Shown here piece after piece: positions 1 to 11,069 of a DNA stretch of 64,000 nucleotides (position 1 is its first letter; each line of letters opens with the position of its first letter). A model generated the notes under the pieces. It saw nothing but the letters and a program-made list of their open reading frames with translations. It did no database searches and was not told where the DNA came from. The DNA is from Camarhynchus parvulus (taxonomy: Eukaryota; Chordata; Aves; Passeriformes; Thraupidae). The stretch covers positions 110,062,965 through 110,126,964 of the forward strand of contig NC_044572.1 in NCBI RefSeq assembly GCF_901933205.1. The letters are read 5' to 3'. Position numbers and translations under genes: made by a program.

Positions 1-3000
1 CAGAAACTTGCAAAAGCCAAAATAATTCATATTAAATATACTGCTTTAGTAAGAAGTATGGCACCAAAATGTTTTTGTATATATTTATCAGATTAGCATT
101 TAGGTAAACACTGTGCTCTCTGTGCATTAATAAGGAGACGGTGATCTCAGAGCACAGCTCTGAGCAAGATCATTTTATGCTGCTCACAGTCATCTCCCTG
201 GGGACCAACACAAAAATCACCCTCATTATTTCAACCTGTAAAATCTCTAACTTTATCAGGGAGTTGAAATACCAAGAAAACATACAAGTTACCATTCTCT
301 CTCTCTAAAAGGATTCATAGATTTTAGGTTTCCACCTAGGTTATGATAGGGAGTCCAGAATGGCCAAGATTTCATTCTATTTTCAGATGTTGAAACAGGA
401 AGTCATACATTAACATGATTATGCATTTTTTCCCGAGGAAAATGGCTAGACTCACATTACAACTTACTCCCAATTTTTCTGGAAGACCTTGTATCTCTAC
501 TAACATGACGAGTGTTTAAAAAAGTGTCAACATTGTGCTACATGTACAATGCCCTCTTAATAGTTAATATCAATAAACAAGGTTATTGCAAAAGTAATGA
601 GATTGACTACGCCTGAATCCCACTGGATCTGCAACCTTTGTCTTCTAAATCAGCACTGCAAGAATCTAAATTTTCTCCACATTCCCTATAATTCCACATA
701 GCAGAGAATGTGGGCTAGCTATGCCTAGGCCACTTGGCTAATCAGCTATCACTAAACAGCACATAGAAGATTTTCCTCATGTTCATTTAGTGTCTCTTCC
801 AAGCCATGGATTTCCACAGAATAGTAAACAATTTCTTTATGTTTTCAATTTTTATCCACCTTTCACTTTTTGTGCCAAAGTTAACAAGGGTGAGAATGAA
901 GATTTTTCATAGCTTAGAAGACTTAAGAAGATTCAGATCCCTCTATCCTGTGGCTTTTACTAAGGAACAGAACCACATGCTCACTAAATGAAATTTTTCC
1001 CAAGAATAACAGAGTAGTTTTAAGAACAATAACCTCATCCAAATAAATAAATCAACTATTTATAAAAAGCCCCAAGGAACTGGTTATGGGGAATGAATGG
1101 AAAAATATATTTGGCTGCAATGTCCAAAGACTAGAGGGTTAAGATACACAGAACTCACTGAAGTTCAGGGTATGTTTAACATCTGATTACTTAGGTCCAT
1201 ATGAAAAGCTGACAGATTTCCTTTCTAAAATTTATACCCCACCATGACATACAATAATTTTAAACTAGAACAGAGAAACCAGATTTATCATTAGAGGACC
1301 TGCATTCACTGATGAAGTTACCTGCTTACAGTGTATTCAAAACACCACAGCCATGCTGAATTAAGACAACAAAAAGTTCGGGATGGCACCCACTTCAACA
1401 AACTCTTCAACCCAAGTTACCCTCTCATTTGAATCTTTCACTTCTCTCCTGACTCAATGTTACAAACTAAGCGAACTCCGAAGGAGCAGTATCAGAAATA
1501 AAGAAAACAACAGCTATTAAAATTTACTAATGCAGTGTAGGATTAGTGTGCTTCTAGCTGTTGAGAACAATTGAAGGAGAGCTGGAGACCGAGTCATGGC
1601 AGATCAGCACAGGAATAGGAACCCCAGGAGAACCCACAAAACCACCTCCTCTGCTGAGGAGCTGCACTGCCCACTGCACCTCCTCCTTCAAACGAGCACC
1701 CCCATGACTCCAAAACTAGATTTTGTGAGACCCACTAAAACAACCACCACGACCAGAAAGCCCCTGGGTAAAAGGCTGTGCACAAACCTCCTCCACCTGC
1801 TTTGTCTTTCGATGATCTCAGCCCGGACTCGTTCCAAGGGCCAGCAAACCAGACACACCTCCCCTGCCCACATGTTCCCACCTTCCCGGCCTCTCAGCAC
1901 TGGGGCTCTGCTCCACCCTTCCCAGGCACTCAGCGTGCTCTGCCCTGTGCTAGAACCTTCCACCCACCCCAATGGCAACTCTCTCCTTCAGGGCAGCTGC
2001 TGCCCTGCTTTTATTCCTTTATAGATGGAGTGGTGAGCAGGCGGTGATGGGAGGTTTGTCATCGTGGGAACAAGGAAATGCCATAGCTGTGTCTCCTCCT
2101 GGTGCATGAACCAGCTGTGGGATGGCAGGTAAGTGTCCTAAAGAAAAGCCACCAACCTGCCTGTTGGCCAGCTCTTCTGTCCCCCTGAAGCTGCCTTCTG
2201 TATCATCAGGGGGGAAAGGTAATGCTGGAAAAAGCAGATTTTTATCCTAGTTTTCCAAATGCAATGGCTGTAAGTAGCAGGAATATCAGCTGAGTGTGTA
2301 TGCCTTTAAATGGACCTAAATATTTTTTTTCATAATGTAAATTCATTATAAGGTTTATGCTCATGCATTTTCCTAGGCATTGCTTTGAGGGTGGAGGTCC
2401 AAAAACAATTTTTAAAAACGCACATCAATATGTGTTTAAGGAGGACAGAATTTCCATTTTCCAACCACATTCCTGATGGTTTCTAACAGCTAAGAACACA
2501 ACTTCTGAATAATTTGGATATGCAATATATCTTTCTCTGTCACTTTCTGGTTTTTTTTTTTTTTAAAGGAGATTATAGAATATAAGGGTTATTTGCAACT
2601 GTAAAAGCTATTCCTGTCTTGCAAACAATCTCAGCTTCTGCACCTTTGACACCAAACATCAGGTTAACTGTTAGCAAGAAAAGGCAGTTTTAGCAATAAA
2701 TGATAAAACCCACCTTTAGTTTACCAGCAGGCTTGGTGAAACTGTGTAGGCTAAGGTGCTCTAGCTCACACACTTCTTCCTCAGTTCCTTGGAGTCTCTG
2801 AAGTTTTGGCAGTAACACATCTCCTGTGCATATATAACCTTGCTATTTTTGTGTGTTGCTAGATATTTTTCCTGAAAAAAGTAAAATGAGGAAAAACAGA
2901 AATTCATTGATTTCTTTCAGCAACGGCTGAGCTATTTTTATGTAGCTCTTAAGTTTTCTTTTGCTAAATATTGTTAGTAAAATTACAGCTACTTCAACAC

Positions 3001-4703
3001 TTCTCAAATAAATACAAGGCTATGAAAAAACTGTTAATGGTGTTCGACAACTTGAAACAAGATCAATGCAGAATCTTGAATTGTTTACCAGTTCTTTAGG
3101 ATCATAGCAGCATTTGAATTGTTAGCAGCCATCTCTAAACAACTTCCTGTGAAGAAAGCTTTATTTTTTCTGAAGATAAAGACAAAAATAAGGTGATTTT
3201 TTTTAATCCAAAGACTTGACCAGGAGGTTACTCAGGAATGCCTGGTCTAAATATGTTCCTTGTCATCACTGCTAAATAATGGAATAATGAGTGTTGGTTA
3301 GCGAACTCACTCTAAATTCCTAGAGATGAGCAAGCAAGCAGGCACTTTTAGGCCCAGATGAGTATCCAAGGTGGTTAATGCTTCATAAATAAGATCATGT
3401 GAAAAAAATGTGGCTAATTTCAGCTGAATTTTGTATCACAGTTTCCCACCTAGTGTTTTCAGTAGAAAACCCGCTGAAGAGCTTGTGCATGTTCTAGCAG
3501 CTGCCACAGAAACTGAATTACTCACATGGCAGAGATCTCTCCTTACTTCACAAGTGTTATATCATTTTTCACACTGCTTTTAATTTTTTTTAACATTCTC
3601 CAAATACTGAAAAACTATACACAATCAATCAATCAATCAGTCACTCTTTCCTGCCCTTAAAAAAATCTTGGGTTTACCTCTGACAGGACTAGCTTCAGTA
3701 TTTAAAAAAACCAAACAACCAAGCTAAAAAATCAGGTATATCTTAAGCATACAGCTGGCCATAAATCCATAGCTACTTTGTACCTGATTATTTCTCTCAC
3801 TTGTACCATTAGTGCTCTTAGACTGCCAGCTGTGTTTTTTTCTGCATACCATTATTCTTTCTTCCCCTTCCTATTTCCTTGTCGTTGGCACTGTCAAAAA
3901 ATTGTAGCAAATCAATGCTGAAGCTTGTCAAGCACAAAGTGGATACTGCCACACAGAGAAAAGACAGTGGCTTAGTTTCAGTTATTCCTAGTCTGTCTTG
4001 CCTCCTGCCAAAGAATCCAGCTCCAGGAACAACTGGATGTGCATGTACAGTATCTCCAAGCCATTCATCACATGTCAGTGCTAAGGTACATAAAATGATT
4101 CAGCATCACCAGAAGCCAGTAAATGAGGTAAAAACAAGCCAGGCTGGTTAGAAACCAGTCACGTGGTGATCCTACCTCCACTCAAGCTCTGATTTAATTT
4201 CTTCTTGGCCTGGCTTAAACTTGATGGATGAGTAACTTCTCCCATCTGTGGAGTGAGCAATGCGGCCTGGCTTAGCAAGGAGCCATTGTCTGGTTTAGTG
4301 CCGACACAGTGCAGGAACAATCTCCTCTGTAAATGAAGGTGTTGAAGCAACAGTCAGAGAGTCACTGGGTGGCAGATTATGGGCTACATAATATGTCAGG
4401 AGCAGAGAGGGTTTATGGAGAAGAGCAGAAGTGAACACTGCCATGACAAATCAGGTGGAGTTTGTAAACTCTTCTCACCCTACAGAGACCCAGAGCCAAA
4501 CACAGCTCTCTTGCTTGGTATATCACTTTATGTTTCAAAGATAGACCTGAGAGACCTCTCTGGTTAAAATAAGTAGAGGAAAGATGTAAAGCGGAGCTCA
4601 GCCACTTTGGTTTGGTTCAGCTCAAAAAACCTGGGTCGATCAAGTTACGTGTATGTGAATGTTGTTACAGGTGTGTTCACGTTATTTTTGTATCAGAAAT
4701 AGT
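1..4703. other. Non-coding region, nothing recognised
   Basis: AT-rich sequence with no recognisable exon, RNA gene or transposon. The longest open frame, 1596-2024 on +, has low-complexity composition and no family resemblance. Only small simple repeats are seen, such as (AATC)n at about 3622-3640. The neighbour expected upstream of UBE2V2 from mammalian gene order (MCM4) was looked for, but no MCM4-like peptide was found. Confidence 0.6.
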
Positions 4704-5263
4704 GTGGCCAGCAGGATCAGCGATTATCACCCTGTACTCAGCACCGGTGCGGCCTCACCTTGAGAGCCATGTTCAGTTCTGGGTCCCCCGCACCAAGAAG
4801 GATATTGACGTGTGTCCAGAGGAACACAACAGAGCTGGTGGAGGGTCTGGAGCACGTGTCCTATTGAGGAGTGGCTGAGGGAGCTGTAGGTGTTTGTCAT
4901 GGAGAAAATGAGGGTCGGGGGGACCTTTATCACTCTCCACAACCACCTGAAAGGAGGTTGTAAGCCAGATGAGGGTCAGCTTCTTCTCACATGTATCTAG
5001 GGAGAGGACAAGATGATATAAGATACGCCAGGGGAGGTTTAGTTTGGACATCAAAAAGAATTCCTTCACAGAAGGGGTGATTAGACATTGGAATGGGCTG
5101 CCCAGACAGGTGGTGGAATCACTGACCCTGGGGGTGTTTCAGGAAAGACTGGATGTGGTACTTAATGCCATGGTCTGGTTAACATGGTGGTAGTGTTCAG
5201 GCAGAAGTTAAACTCGATGATCTCTGAGGTCTTTTCCAACCTAATCGATCCTGTAATTCTGTG
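4704..5263 (+). mobile_element. CR1 LINE 3' fragment (sense on +)
   Basis: The segment resembles the end of CR1 ORF2 and its 3' UTR. It runs from a stretch that translates roughly as [24 protein letters not shown], through the CR1-type phrases GACATTGGAATGGGCTGCCC and CTCGATGATCTCTGAGGTC, to the ATTCTGTGA tail at about 5254-5262. The coding part carries stops and frame changes, so the copy is dead, and the middle is shortened. The 5' border is approximate. Confidence 0.88.
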
Positions 5264-5690
5264 AAGCAGAAGCGAGGAGGCTGCGGGAAGGAGGGGACGG
5301 CAGAGCACGGAGCAGGTGGCAGGGGATTTTGGAACGCCAAAGGAAAGGCTTTATGGAAGGAGAGACGGCTGTCCCGAGGAAGCAGCGAAGCAAACGCGAC
5401 GAGCCGAGGCCCAGGGGCCGTGAGGGAGCCGCAGCTGCAGGGGCCATGACAGGAGCTCCGGGGACGGGCGCAGAGCGGCCCCTGCGGCGGGGCTGCCGCG
5501 GCTCCGGGCCGGCCGCGCCATCGCTGCTCGGCCGGGCCCAGGGGGTTTGGGTTTTCTCTGGGGGGAGCCGAGCTCCGGGGGGCTCTGGGTGCAGTTTTGT
5601 GGGGGGGTGGGGGGTAAGGGACCAGGCGCCAGGGGCTGTGAGTGCAGTCTGGGGAAGGGGGGGGGGTGTGCATTGTCGTGGTCACTGCCT
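5264..5690. other. Orphan GC-rich, CpG-rich block with G-runs
   Basis: Directly after the CR1 tail the sequence becomes very GC-rich with many CpG dinucleotides, then returns to AT-rich at about 5700. It contains long G runs, including G7-T-G6-TAA-GGG at 5601-5620, which fits a G-quadruplex motif on the + strand, and another G run at about 5657-5667. No gene was recognised in it. The open frames on both strands are a GC effect. It could be an unannotated promoter (non-coding RNA or an upstream UBE2V2 start) or simply a GC-rich remnant. Confidence 0.6.
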
Positions 5691-5890
5691 ACGGTACAAG
5701 CTTTATGGAACGTGTCAAGCCACGTGAGCACCGGTTCGTTCATTTTTCAAAAAGTCAATGATTTAAGGCTGTTAAAAGTAACGTATTGTAGGCAAGTGCG
5801 TTTGGTGAGGTAATAAATAAGAAAAATAAAGATCTGCTTTATTTTCACTTGACGCTGTCACCTCAGAGAAGCCAAGCACCTGTAAAAAAG

Positions 5891-5974
5891 ATGTATGTGT
5901 GCATATATACATATTTATATGACAGGATGTGTGTGTGCATATATATGCATATATATATGTATATATATATGCAC
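5891..5974. repeat. Alternating TA/TG microsatellite-like tract
   Basis: This is imperfect alternating purine-pyrimidine DNA: GTGTGTGTGCAT, then GCATATATATGC and runs of ATATATAT broken by GT. It has no coding content. Confidence 0.85.
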
Positions 5975-6446
5975 AAGTTTTGACTATAAAACTGTGTTTC
6001 ATTCAAGCATGTAACATCTTTTTTTCCTTTATTAAATGTTTCCTGAACCAGTCTTTACATGTGCATGCCCTGAAAATTGGAAAGAACATGGGTTTTCCTT
6101 GTTGAATTTGGAACAGTTGTTCAATAAAAGTAGGGCCTTTTTTTTTCTTTTTCCCTAGAAACACACATTTGGTTTCTTTTAAGTAACTTGATCTTCTGGA
6201 GAGGTTCTTGTATGAAACCAGCTAAATAACAAAGACTCATGCTATAAAAGGATGAATAAGATCATTCTGGTAGTGTGCATGCTGAAAGATGTGTCCCATG
6301 ATTGCAGCTGTGGGCTGCAGTCAGTTGTGGAGTGGAAAAAATGACTCGGCAAGAAACAACGAATTTATAATCAAACATAGTTATGTTGCATTTTTTGTCA
6401 GTTTAAAATGTCTGTGTACTAGTTTCAAAACTGTTTTTTTTCAGGT
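5975..6446. other. Non-coding spacer upstream of tRNA-Ala
   Basis: AT-rich spacer with no gene or repeat recognised. A polyadenylation-type hexamer (AATAAA) occurs at about 6122 but has no associated transcript unit in view. Confidence 0.5.
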
Positions 6447-6519
6447 GGGGAATTAGCTCAAATGGTAGAGCGCTCGCTTAGCATGCGAGAGGTAGCGGGA
6501 TCGATGCCCGCATTCTCCA
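6447..6519 (+). tRNA. tRNA-Ala (anticodon AGC)
   Basis: A 73-nt intronless cloverleaf can be drawn completely. The acceptor stem is GGGGAAT with ATTCTCC (one G-T pair) and discriminator A. The D arm is GCTC/GAGC, the anticodon arm CTCGC/GCGAG with loop TTAGCAT, the variable loop AGGTA, and the T arm GCGGG/CCCGC with loop ATCGATG. The anticodon AGC is at 6480-6482, reading alanine GCN codons after A34-to-inosine editing. No CCA is encoded, as expected in a nuclear gene. TTTT at 6523-6526 gives an RNA polymerase III terminator just downstream. With every stem intact it looks functional and not a tRNA-derived SINE. No A-rich tail or SINE body follows. Confidence 0.95.
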
Positions 6520-6522
6520 GTG

Positions 6523-6526
6523 TTTT
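6523..6526 (+). terminator. RNA polymerase III T-run terminator of tRNA-Ala
   Basis: TTTT begins four bases after the discriminator base of the tRNA gene, the usual distance for a Pol III stop signal. Confidence 0.7.
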
Positions 6527-7947
6527 CAGTATTGATGTTGTCAAAAACCACACAGCAGTGTTCAAAAGTATTTTCCTATTTACGCTTAAGTTTTCTTGTA
6601 TGATGGTGTACAGAAACCTGAAAGAACTGTAAATTAAAAAAAAAAGGCATATTGATTTAAATATTTAATTTTTTCATTTTAAAATCAGATGTTTGCTCTT
6701 CTGCATAGAGGAAGTAAAAAAGTAAAATCTTTGTGTGAAATAATCAAATTTACTGACATCTTAATGCAATAAAAAATGGCATGCAAAATTTATTGAGAAA
6801 AGGAAATGAGAAATTTTTCGATTGGTCTTTAAGTATTTATTTAATTATTTCATTCATTAGTTAACTTTACATTTGATATTATAGTTCAGTGTGTAGTGAA
6901 CAAAATTTTGTGTTCATGCTTTTAGTATGACTCATTGTTTCTGCTCTGTTTTGGTTGTATAGGCTGTTTATTGGAAAGAGTGGTCTAGAACATTCTATAG
7001 TTCTGCTGCAGCTGCTAGCAAGATTGTGCCTTTTGCTTGTGAACTTTCACATCTCTGAAGTACAATGGAAATTTTCTCTCTCAATCTATGCTTGCACATT
7101 TTTAAGGCTTCATGAGGATGTTTTTTTTTTGTTTGTTTGTTTAGTGGTTGGTTTGTTTATTTTAATCTGATTTTTTCACTGGCTTATTCAGATATTTAAC
7201 TGCTTGTACTTCCAGTTTGAGATAGCATGAGGAAACAAGCAGAATGTGCTTCTTACATGTACATAGAATTTGTGCAATTAGGAACTTGGGAGTGCACATA
7301 TTAAAACAAACAGAAATGGGAAACAAAAGTTGTTATTAGGCTCCATATTAAGGATGGAGGAGAAACTCTGCTGCATAGATTTACAATTAGCAGCCTTGAA
7401 GAAGATAAGGGAGATCTTCCTGTGACCATGAGAAGAAAGGAATTAACTTCTAGATGGAATGGGACAGAAATTGCATTTGCTTCTTTCTCTTTTATTTTCC
7501 AAATACTGGAGAGAAAAAAAGGAATTATGACTGTAAGGCTGCTTGATGCCTCTTAAAATGAAGTCTAATGGAGAGAAAAATATTGTGGTCTTGTCATGAG
7601 TCCCTTTTGGATTCAGGTAATAATTTAAATGTCTGTTTGCTTGGAATGAGACTCTCAGTAGTCTTCTCTGTGATTATTATTGTTTCTGTGTTTTCTGTGT
7701 TTCTGTTACTACGCAATACCTGACACTTTGTGTGCTTTTAAGGGAAATTAGTTATATTGCTCTTCTTGGCTGATCAAGTGCAAGTTGTGCACTGATGGAA
7801 TGAGGGAATTTGGTGGGGCTCCGTTCAGGTGCAGTATGCAACCACTCAAAAAGCTGAAAGCTCTCAGGACTAATGACTTTTCATTCATAGGAAATTTGTG
7901 CCCAGCTTCCTACATTGGGGCACTTCTGTCTATTAGAGCTTGTAAAC

Positions 7948-7986
7948 ACTGGAAAAGCTTACTTCTAATTCTTTTGGTGTAAGTAT
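7948..7986 (+). repeat. Dispersed 39-bp direct repeat, copy 1
   Basis: The segment beginning ACTGGAAAAGCTTACTT matches the one at 9270 at 37 of 39 positions, differing at C/G (position 18) and G/A (position 36). Flanks do not match, so this is a short shared core and not a visible longer duplication. Its family is unknown. Confidence 0.75.
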
Positions 7987-9269
7987 GAATAGAAGGTTTT
8001 TGCTCACCCCATGTGGTGTTTTATGTCCTTATTTTTTAGGTAAACTATCTTGTGAAGAATTTACAGGTTTGAGAGACACAAGGGTCCTGCCTCTCAAAAG
8101 AACTACTACCTGTGGAAGTATACTACTTGTTAATGGGTAAGTAGTTCCCAGAGCCCCATGTCAAAGGACTGACCACTCTGGATCTGTCTGTGCTTTCTGT
8201 GTCAGAAATTGCATAGAGATATTCTATGTAAAGAACCATGAGGGAAATCAGTTTTATTCGATTTCTATTATTCTTATTACTCTTACCACTCATACTTTTC
8301 ACTACAGTCCTCTGTAATGTCATGCTTAAATTAGTTACACAAGGTAGTTATTCATTCTGAAAAATAATTTGTTTGTACTAAACTTGCGGGAAGATATTGC
8401 TATGTCTTTGTTTGTTGTAGTCTGTAAATAGCAAATAATAATTCCTTAGTTGTCTTTTATCAATACATTGTTCCAAATATTAATTAGAAAATCTTTCAGG
8501 TTGAGATGGAGCTTGGGGACCATAATATGGCAACTCTGGAGACAGTGTTGTACAACATGAAGGCCATCTGTAGAATCTGCACTCAAAAATATCAACTCTG
8601 TGAAACTCTTCTTTTAAATAAAATTATTTCACAACATGATTGTAGAACATTTGTTGCTGCTAAATGTACGCCTTGACATCTAGTGGATGGGTCTGGACAC
8701 AGATGAACTGTGGAGTCTGCTGTGTGCTTTCAGAGACTCATGGAATACAAGTGGGCTTTGGTTTGGGGAGCCTATGGCTCTATTTCTGTCATGTCTCAAT
8801 ATTTGCAGGTGTGCTGTTCATTGTTAGCACAGAATCACCTAAAAAAGAAGGATTCATCTTAAAAAAAATAAATGCACAGGCAGTGGGTGGTCATTGTGCT
8901 TCTTTCTGACCTTGGAGCTGAGGAGGTTTTACCTTAATGCAAGTAGGAGCACAGCCTGGTTACATTATGGATGGACAACAGTGGACTAGGCTTATGTAGG
9001 TCTCTAACAGCCCTCCTGCACCTGCTTTTGATTCCAAAAAATAGGAGAAGGACAACTTTTTTTTTTCTGTTCAAGGCCACAATATCTTCTACAGTGATGT
9101 TATAATAGGGGAGAACTTTTCAAATTATTCTGACTTTTTTTCAGTATTGTTACTGCTTCTATGAAAATACTGAAATAGGCTACACAAGAGAATCCCTACA
9201 ACCAGTTTGTTTTGACAACAGAAGGCTCCACAGATCATTGAAATGCAGCTTAAGGAACAGTTTCACTGT

Positions 9270-9308
9270 ACTGGAAAAGCTTACTTGTAATTCTTTTGGT
9301 GTAAATAT
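9270..9308 (+). repeat. Dispersed 39-bp direct repeat, copy 2
   Basis: Partner of 7948-7986, about 1.3 kb away, same orientation, 37 of 39 identical bases. It may be a piece of an old interspersed element or a templated insertion. Confidence 0.75.
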
Positions 9309-9494
9309 TGAAGCTCCTGCTTATTTCTTTTGCCACAAAAATCTGGCCATAACTAGTAACTTGATAAAAGAAATCAATGGAAGGACCAAAAACTATAGTA
9401 GATTTATCATTTTTATGTATGCAGAGAGAGCAAAACCATTATTGGGGTAAAATGAACAAAGGATAAATGCAGGGAGGCAGAACACTTTATGTGT

Positions 9495-9582
9495 GAGGGT
9501 GGGGACGGTGCTGTGCAGGGCCAGGAGTTGGACTCTGTGGTCCTTGTGGGTCCCTTCCAACTCAACATACTCTGTGATTTGA
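9495..9582 (+). mobile_element. CR1 LINE extreme 3' tail
   Basis: About 90 bp of the CR1 3' UTR: GCCAGGAGTTGGACTCTGTG, then GGTCCTTGTGGGTCCCTTCC, ending in a degraded CTCTGTGATT tail. The sense strand is +. The copy is heavily 5'-truncated, as is usual for CR1. Confidence 0.85.
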
Positions 9583-10479
9583 ATCTTTGCTGAGGAAGAG
9601 GTTTCAATTTAGCTGGAAGAAAAACATCTTGCATCGTTGCTGTGTCTGATCTCTACCAGAAGTCTGTGAATGAGTTTTACTCTCTCTTTATAAGCTGTAA
9701 AGGAAAAAACCGAACGTTATTTTTAAAATAGGATGTGAAAGACAGCATGTGGGTGTTGTCACTGGTTAGTGAGGTGTGTGTGACAGGCTTTTTTGTTAGG
9801 GGCTGCAGGTCCTCGTGGGAATCCCTCATTGCAGTGACCCTGGCACACGTTTTGGGATGTGTCCCCTTTCAGGTGTGTTCGCCTGCAGGTTGCTTTGGTG
9901 TGCGTTCCCCTCATGTCTACATGAATGCCAGCAGGGCCCTTTTGGATTGTTCCTGAGCCTGCTGCCTTTCTCCAGCACTCTGCAAGGGGAGCTGGCTTCT
10001 CCCACCTGCCAATGGGTCCCCAGCACAGTGCAGGTGGTGGTTCCCAGGTAGGATGTGCAAGGTGCTACCGCAGCAGCCGCCTTCAGCTGAGCTCGGCATT
10101 GGCTCTTGGGGAAGGGTGTGGAATTTGAGTTTTGTAACTGACTTCTGCAGGTGAAGGAACATTTGACATTGCAGCTAGACATTTGTGGAATTAATTTTCC
10201 ACAGTTCTCATGCTACTGAATGTCAAGTATTTCAGCCTTTGAAACTGTCAGATAATTCTGAGAGCTACTTCTAATTAGCAGCTCTTTGATATGGTTCTTC
10301 TGGCATTTCTGTGGCTTTTAAATTTTTATCTGTATTCTTTCCTTTTCTGCCTTTGACACTTTATATAGTCTTTTTTTCTCCAAAGACACTTCTGAATCTA
10401 AGTGTCTTGTTTGAAGGCGAGCTGAAAAACCAAAAAAATTAAGTAAAGCTTCACCGCTGTGTGCCGACTTCCCTATTAT
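9583..10479. other. Non-coding region upstream of the UBE2V2 CpG island
   Basis: A moderately GC-rich stretch (about 9760-10110) followed by AT-rich sequence. Overlapping open frames on both strands here are not recognisable proteins. No RNA gene or transposon was identified. Confidence 0.5.
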
Positions 10480-10772
10480 TGGAAGGTTAGGGAGTGCGGG
10501 CTGAGCGGGGTAGGGACGCAGCCACGGGAATTTGCTTCCCAGGTGTAATAGCCCCCACGGGATCAGACGTAGCGGGTGCCTGGAGACAGAGACGCGTATG
10601 GCCAGGGGCTGGCGAGAAGGCTGCAGAGAGAGGGGAGCACGCCCGGGAAGCTCGCTGCCGGCGGGAACAGAGCCAGGCCGGCTCCCGGGACGGGCGCGCG
10701 CCTTGATGCCGGCACCGTCCTCTGGCCCCGCCCGCCCGCGCGCTCCCGGGATGCGCCTCGTCCTTCCTGGCG

Positions 10773-10806
10773 GGAAGTGACGGAGCGGCTCCGAGGGGAA
10801 GTGACG
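10773..10806 (+). promoter_or_regulatory. Duplicated ETS/CRE-like composite site
   Basis: GGAAGTGACG occurs twice, starting 24 bp apart (10773 and 10797), about 50-80 bp upstream of the start codon. GGAAGT is the core of ETS-family sites (GABP, ELK), and TGACG is a CRE half-site. The two overlapped in this way form a composite known from CpG-island promoters. Function is inferred from motif and position only. Confidence 0.5.
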
Positions 10807-10848
10807 CGCGTGGCGTGCGGGCCCGGAGCGGTGTGGGGGGGGCTCGGA

Positions 10849-10860
10849 CAAGATGGCCGG
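10849..10860 (+). promoter_or_regulatory. YY1-like motif overlapping the start codon
   Basis: ACAAGATGGCCG matches the YY1 core AAGATGGC, and its ATG is the UBE2V2 start codon. YY1 sites just downstream of transcription starts that contain the initiator ATG are a known feature of many vertebrate housekeeping genes. If so, the 5' UTR is probably very short. Confidence 0.55.
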
Positions 10861-10868
10861 ATCCACAG
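10853..10868 (+). CDS. UBE2V2: UBE2V2 coding exon 1
   Basis: This short coding part reads MAGST plus the first base of codon 6. The start lies in ACAAGATGGCC, with A at -3 and G at +4, a strong Kozak context that is also a YY1-like motif. The donor follows at 10869 as ACAG/GTCTGTGAG. It is GT but weak at +3 and +4 (C, T instead of A/G, A). A tiny first coding exon inside a CpG island is the arrangement I recall for vertebrate UBE2V2. The 5' UTR must lie immediately upstream, but the transcription start cannot be fixed from sequence. The exon call depends on in-frame joining to exon 2 and on the match of MA-ST to the known N-terminus. The third residue, Gly, differs from the Val I recall in human. 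Confidence 0.88.
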
Positions 10869-11069
10869 GTCTGTGAGGGGGGGCTCGCTGGGCCCGGGAG
10901 AGCGGCGCGCTGGGCTCCGGCTGGGGAGGCGCCCCCGAAAGGGCCCCGGGCGGGTCTCCTTTCGCCGGGATGGAGGGGGACGAGCTCTCCCCGATGGGAG
11001 AGACCCGAGTGGGGAGGAATTGTCTTCTGACAGGGGGAAAGGGAAGCTGCAGGGGCGCCGGGACAGGTT

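Larger units (their letters stand above)
6527..9494. other. Non-coding region between tRNA-Ala and a short CR1 tail
   Basis: AT-rich DNA with no recognised exon. It contains one member of a 39-bp near-identical repeat pair (7948-7986, partner 9270-9308) and short GTTT runs at about 7129-7142. Confidence 0.55.

Noticed and set aside
1596..2024. 142-residue open frame on +
   Set aside because: Low-complexity His/Thr/Pro-rich composition, overlapped by frames on the other strand, with no recognised domain or splice context.
1..4700. Possible terminal exon of MCM4, the upstream neighbour expected from mammals
   Set aside because: No MCM-like peptide is visible in the translated frames of this stretch. 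The gene must lie outside the window or be arranged differently.
5197..5813. Several long overlapping open frames on both strands
   Set aside because: They fall in the GC-rich block where stop codons are rare. Protein composition is Gly/Pro/Arg-rich on all strands, with no family match.
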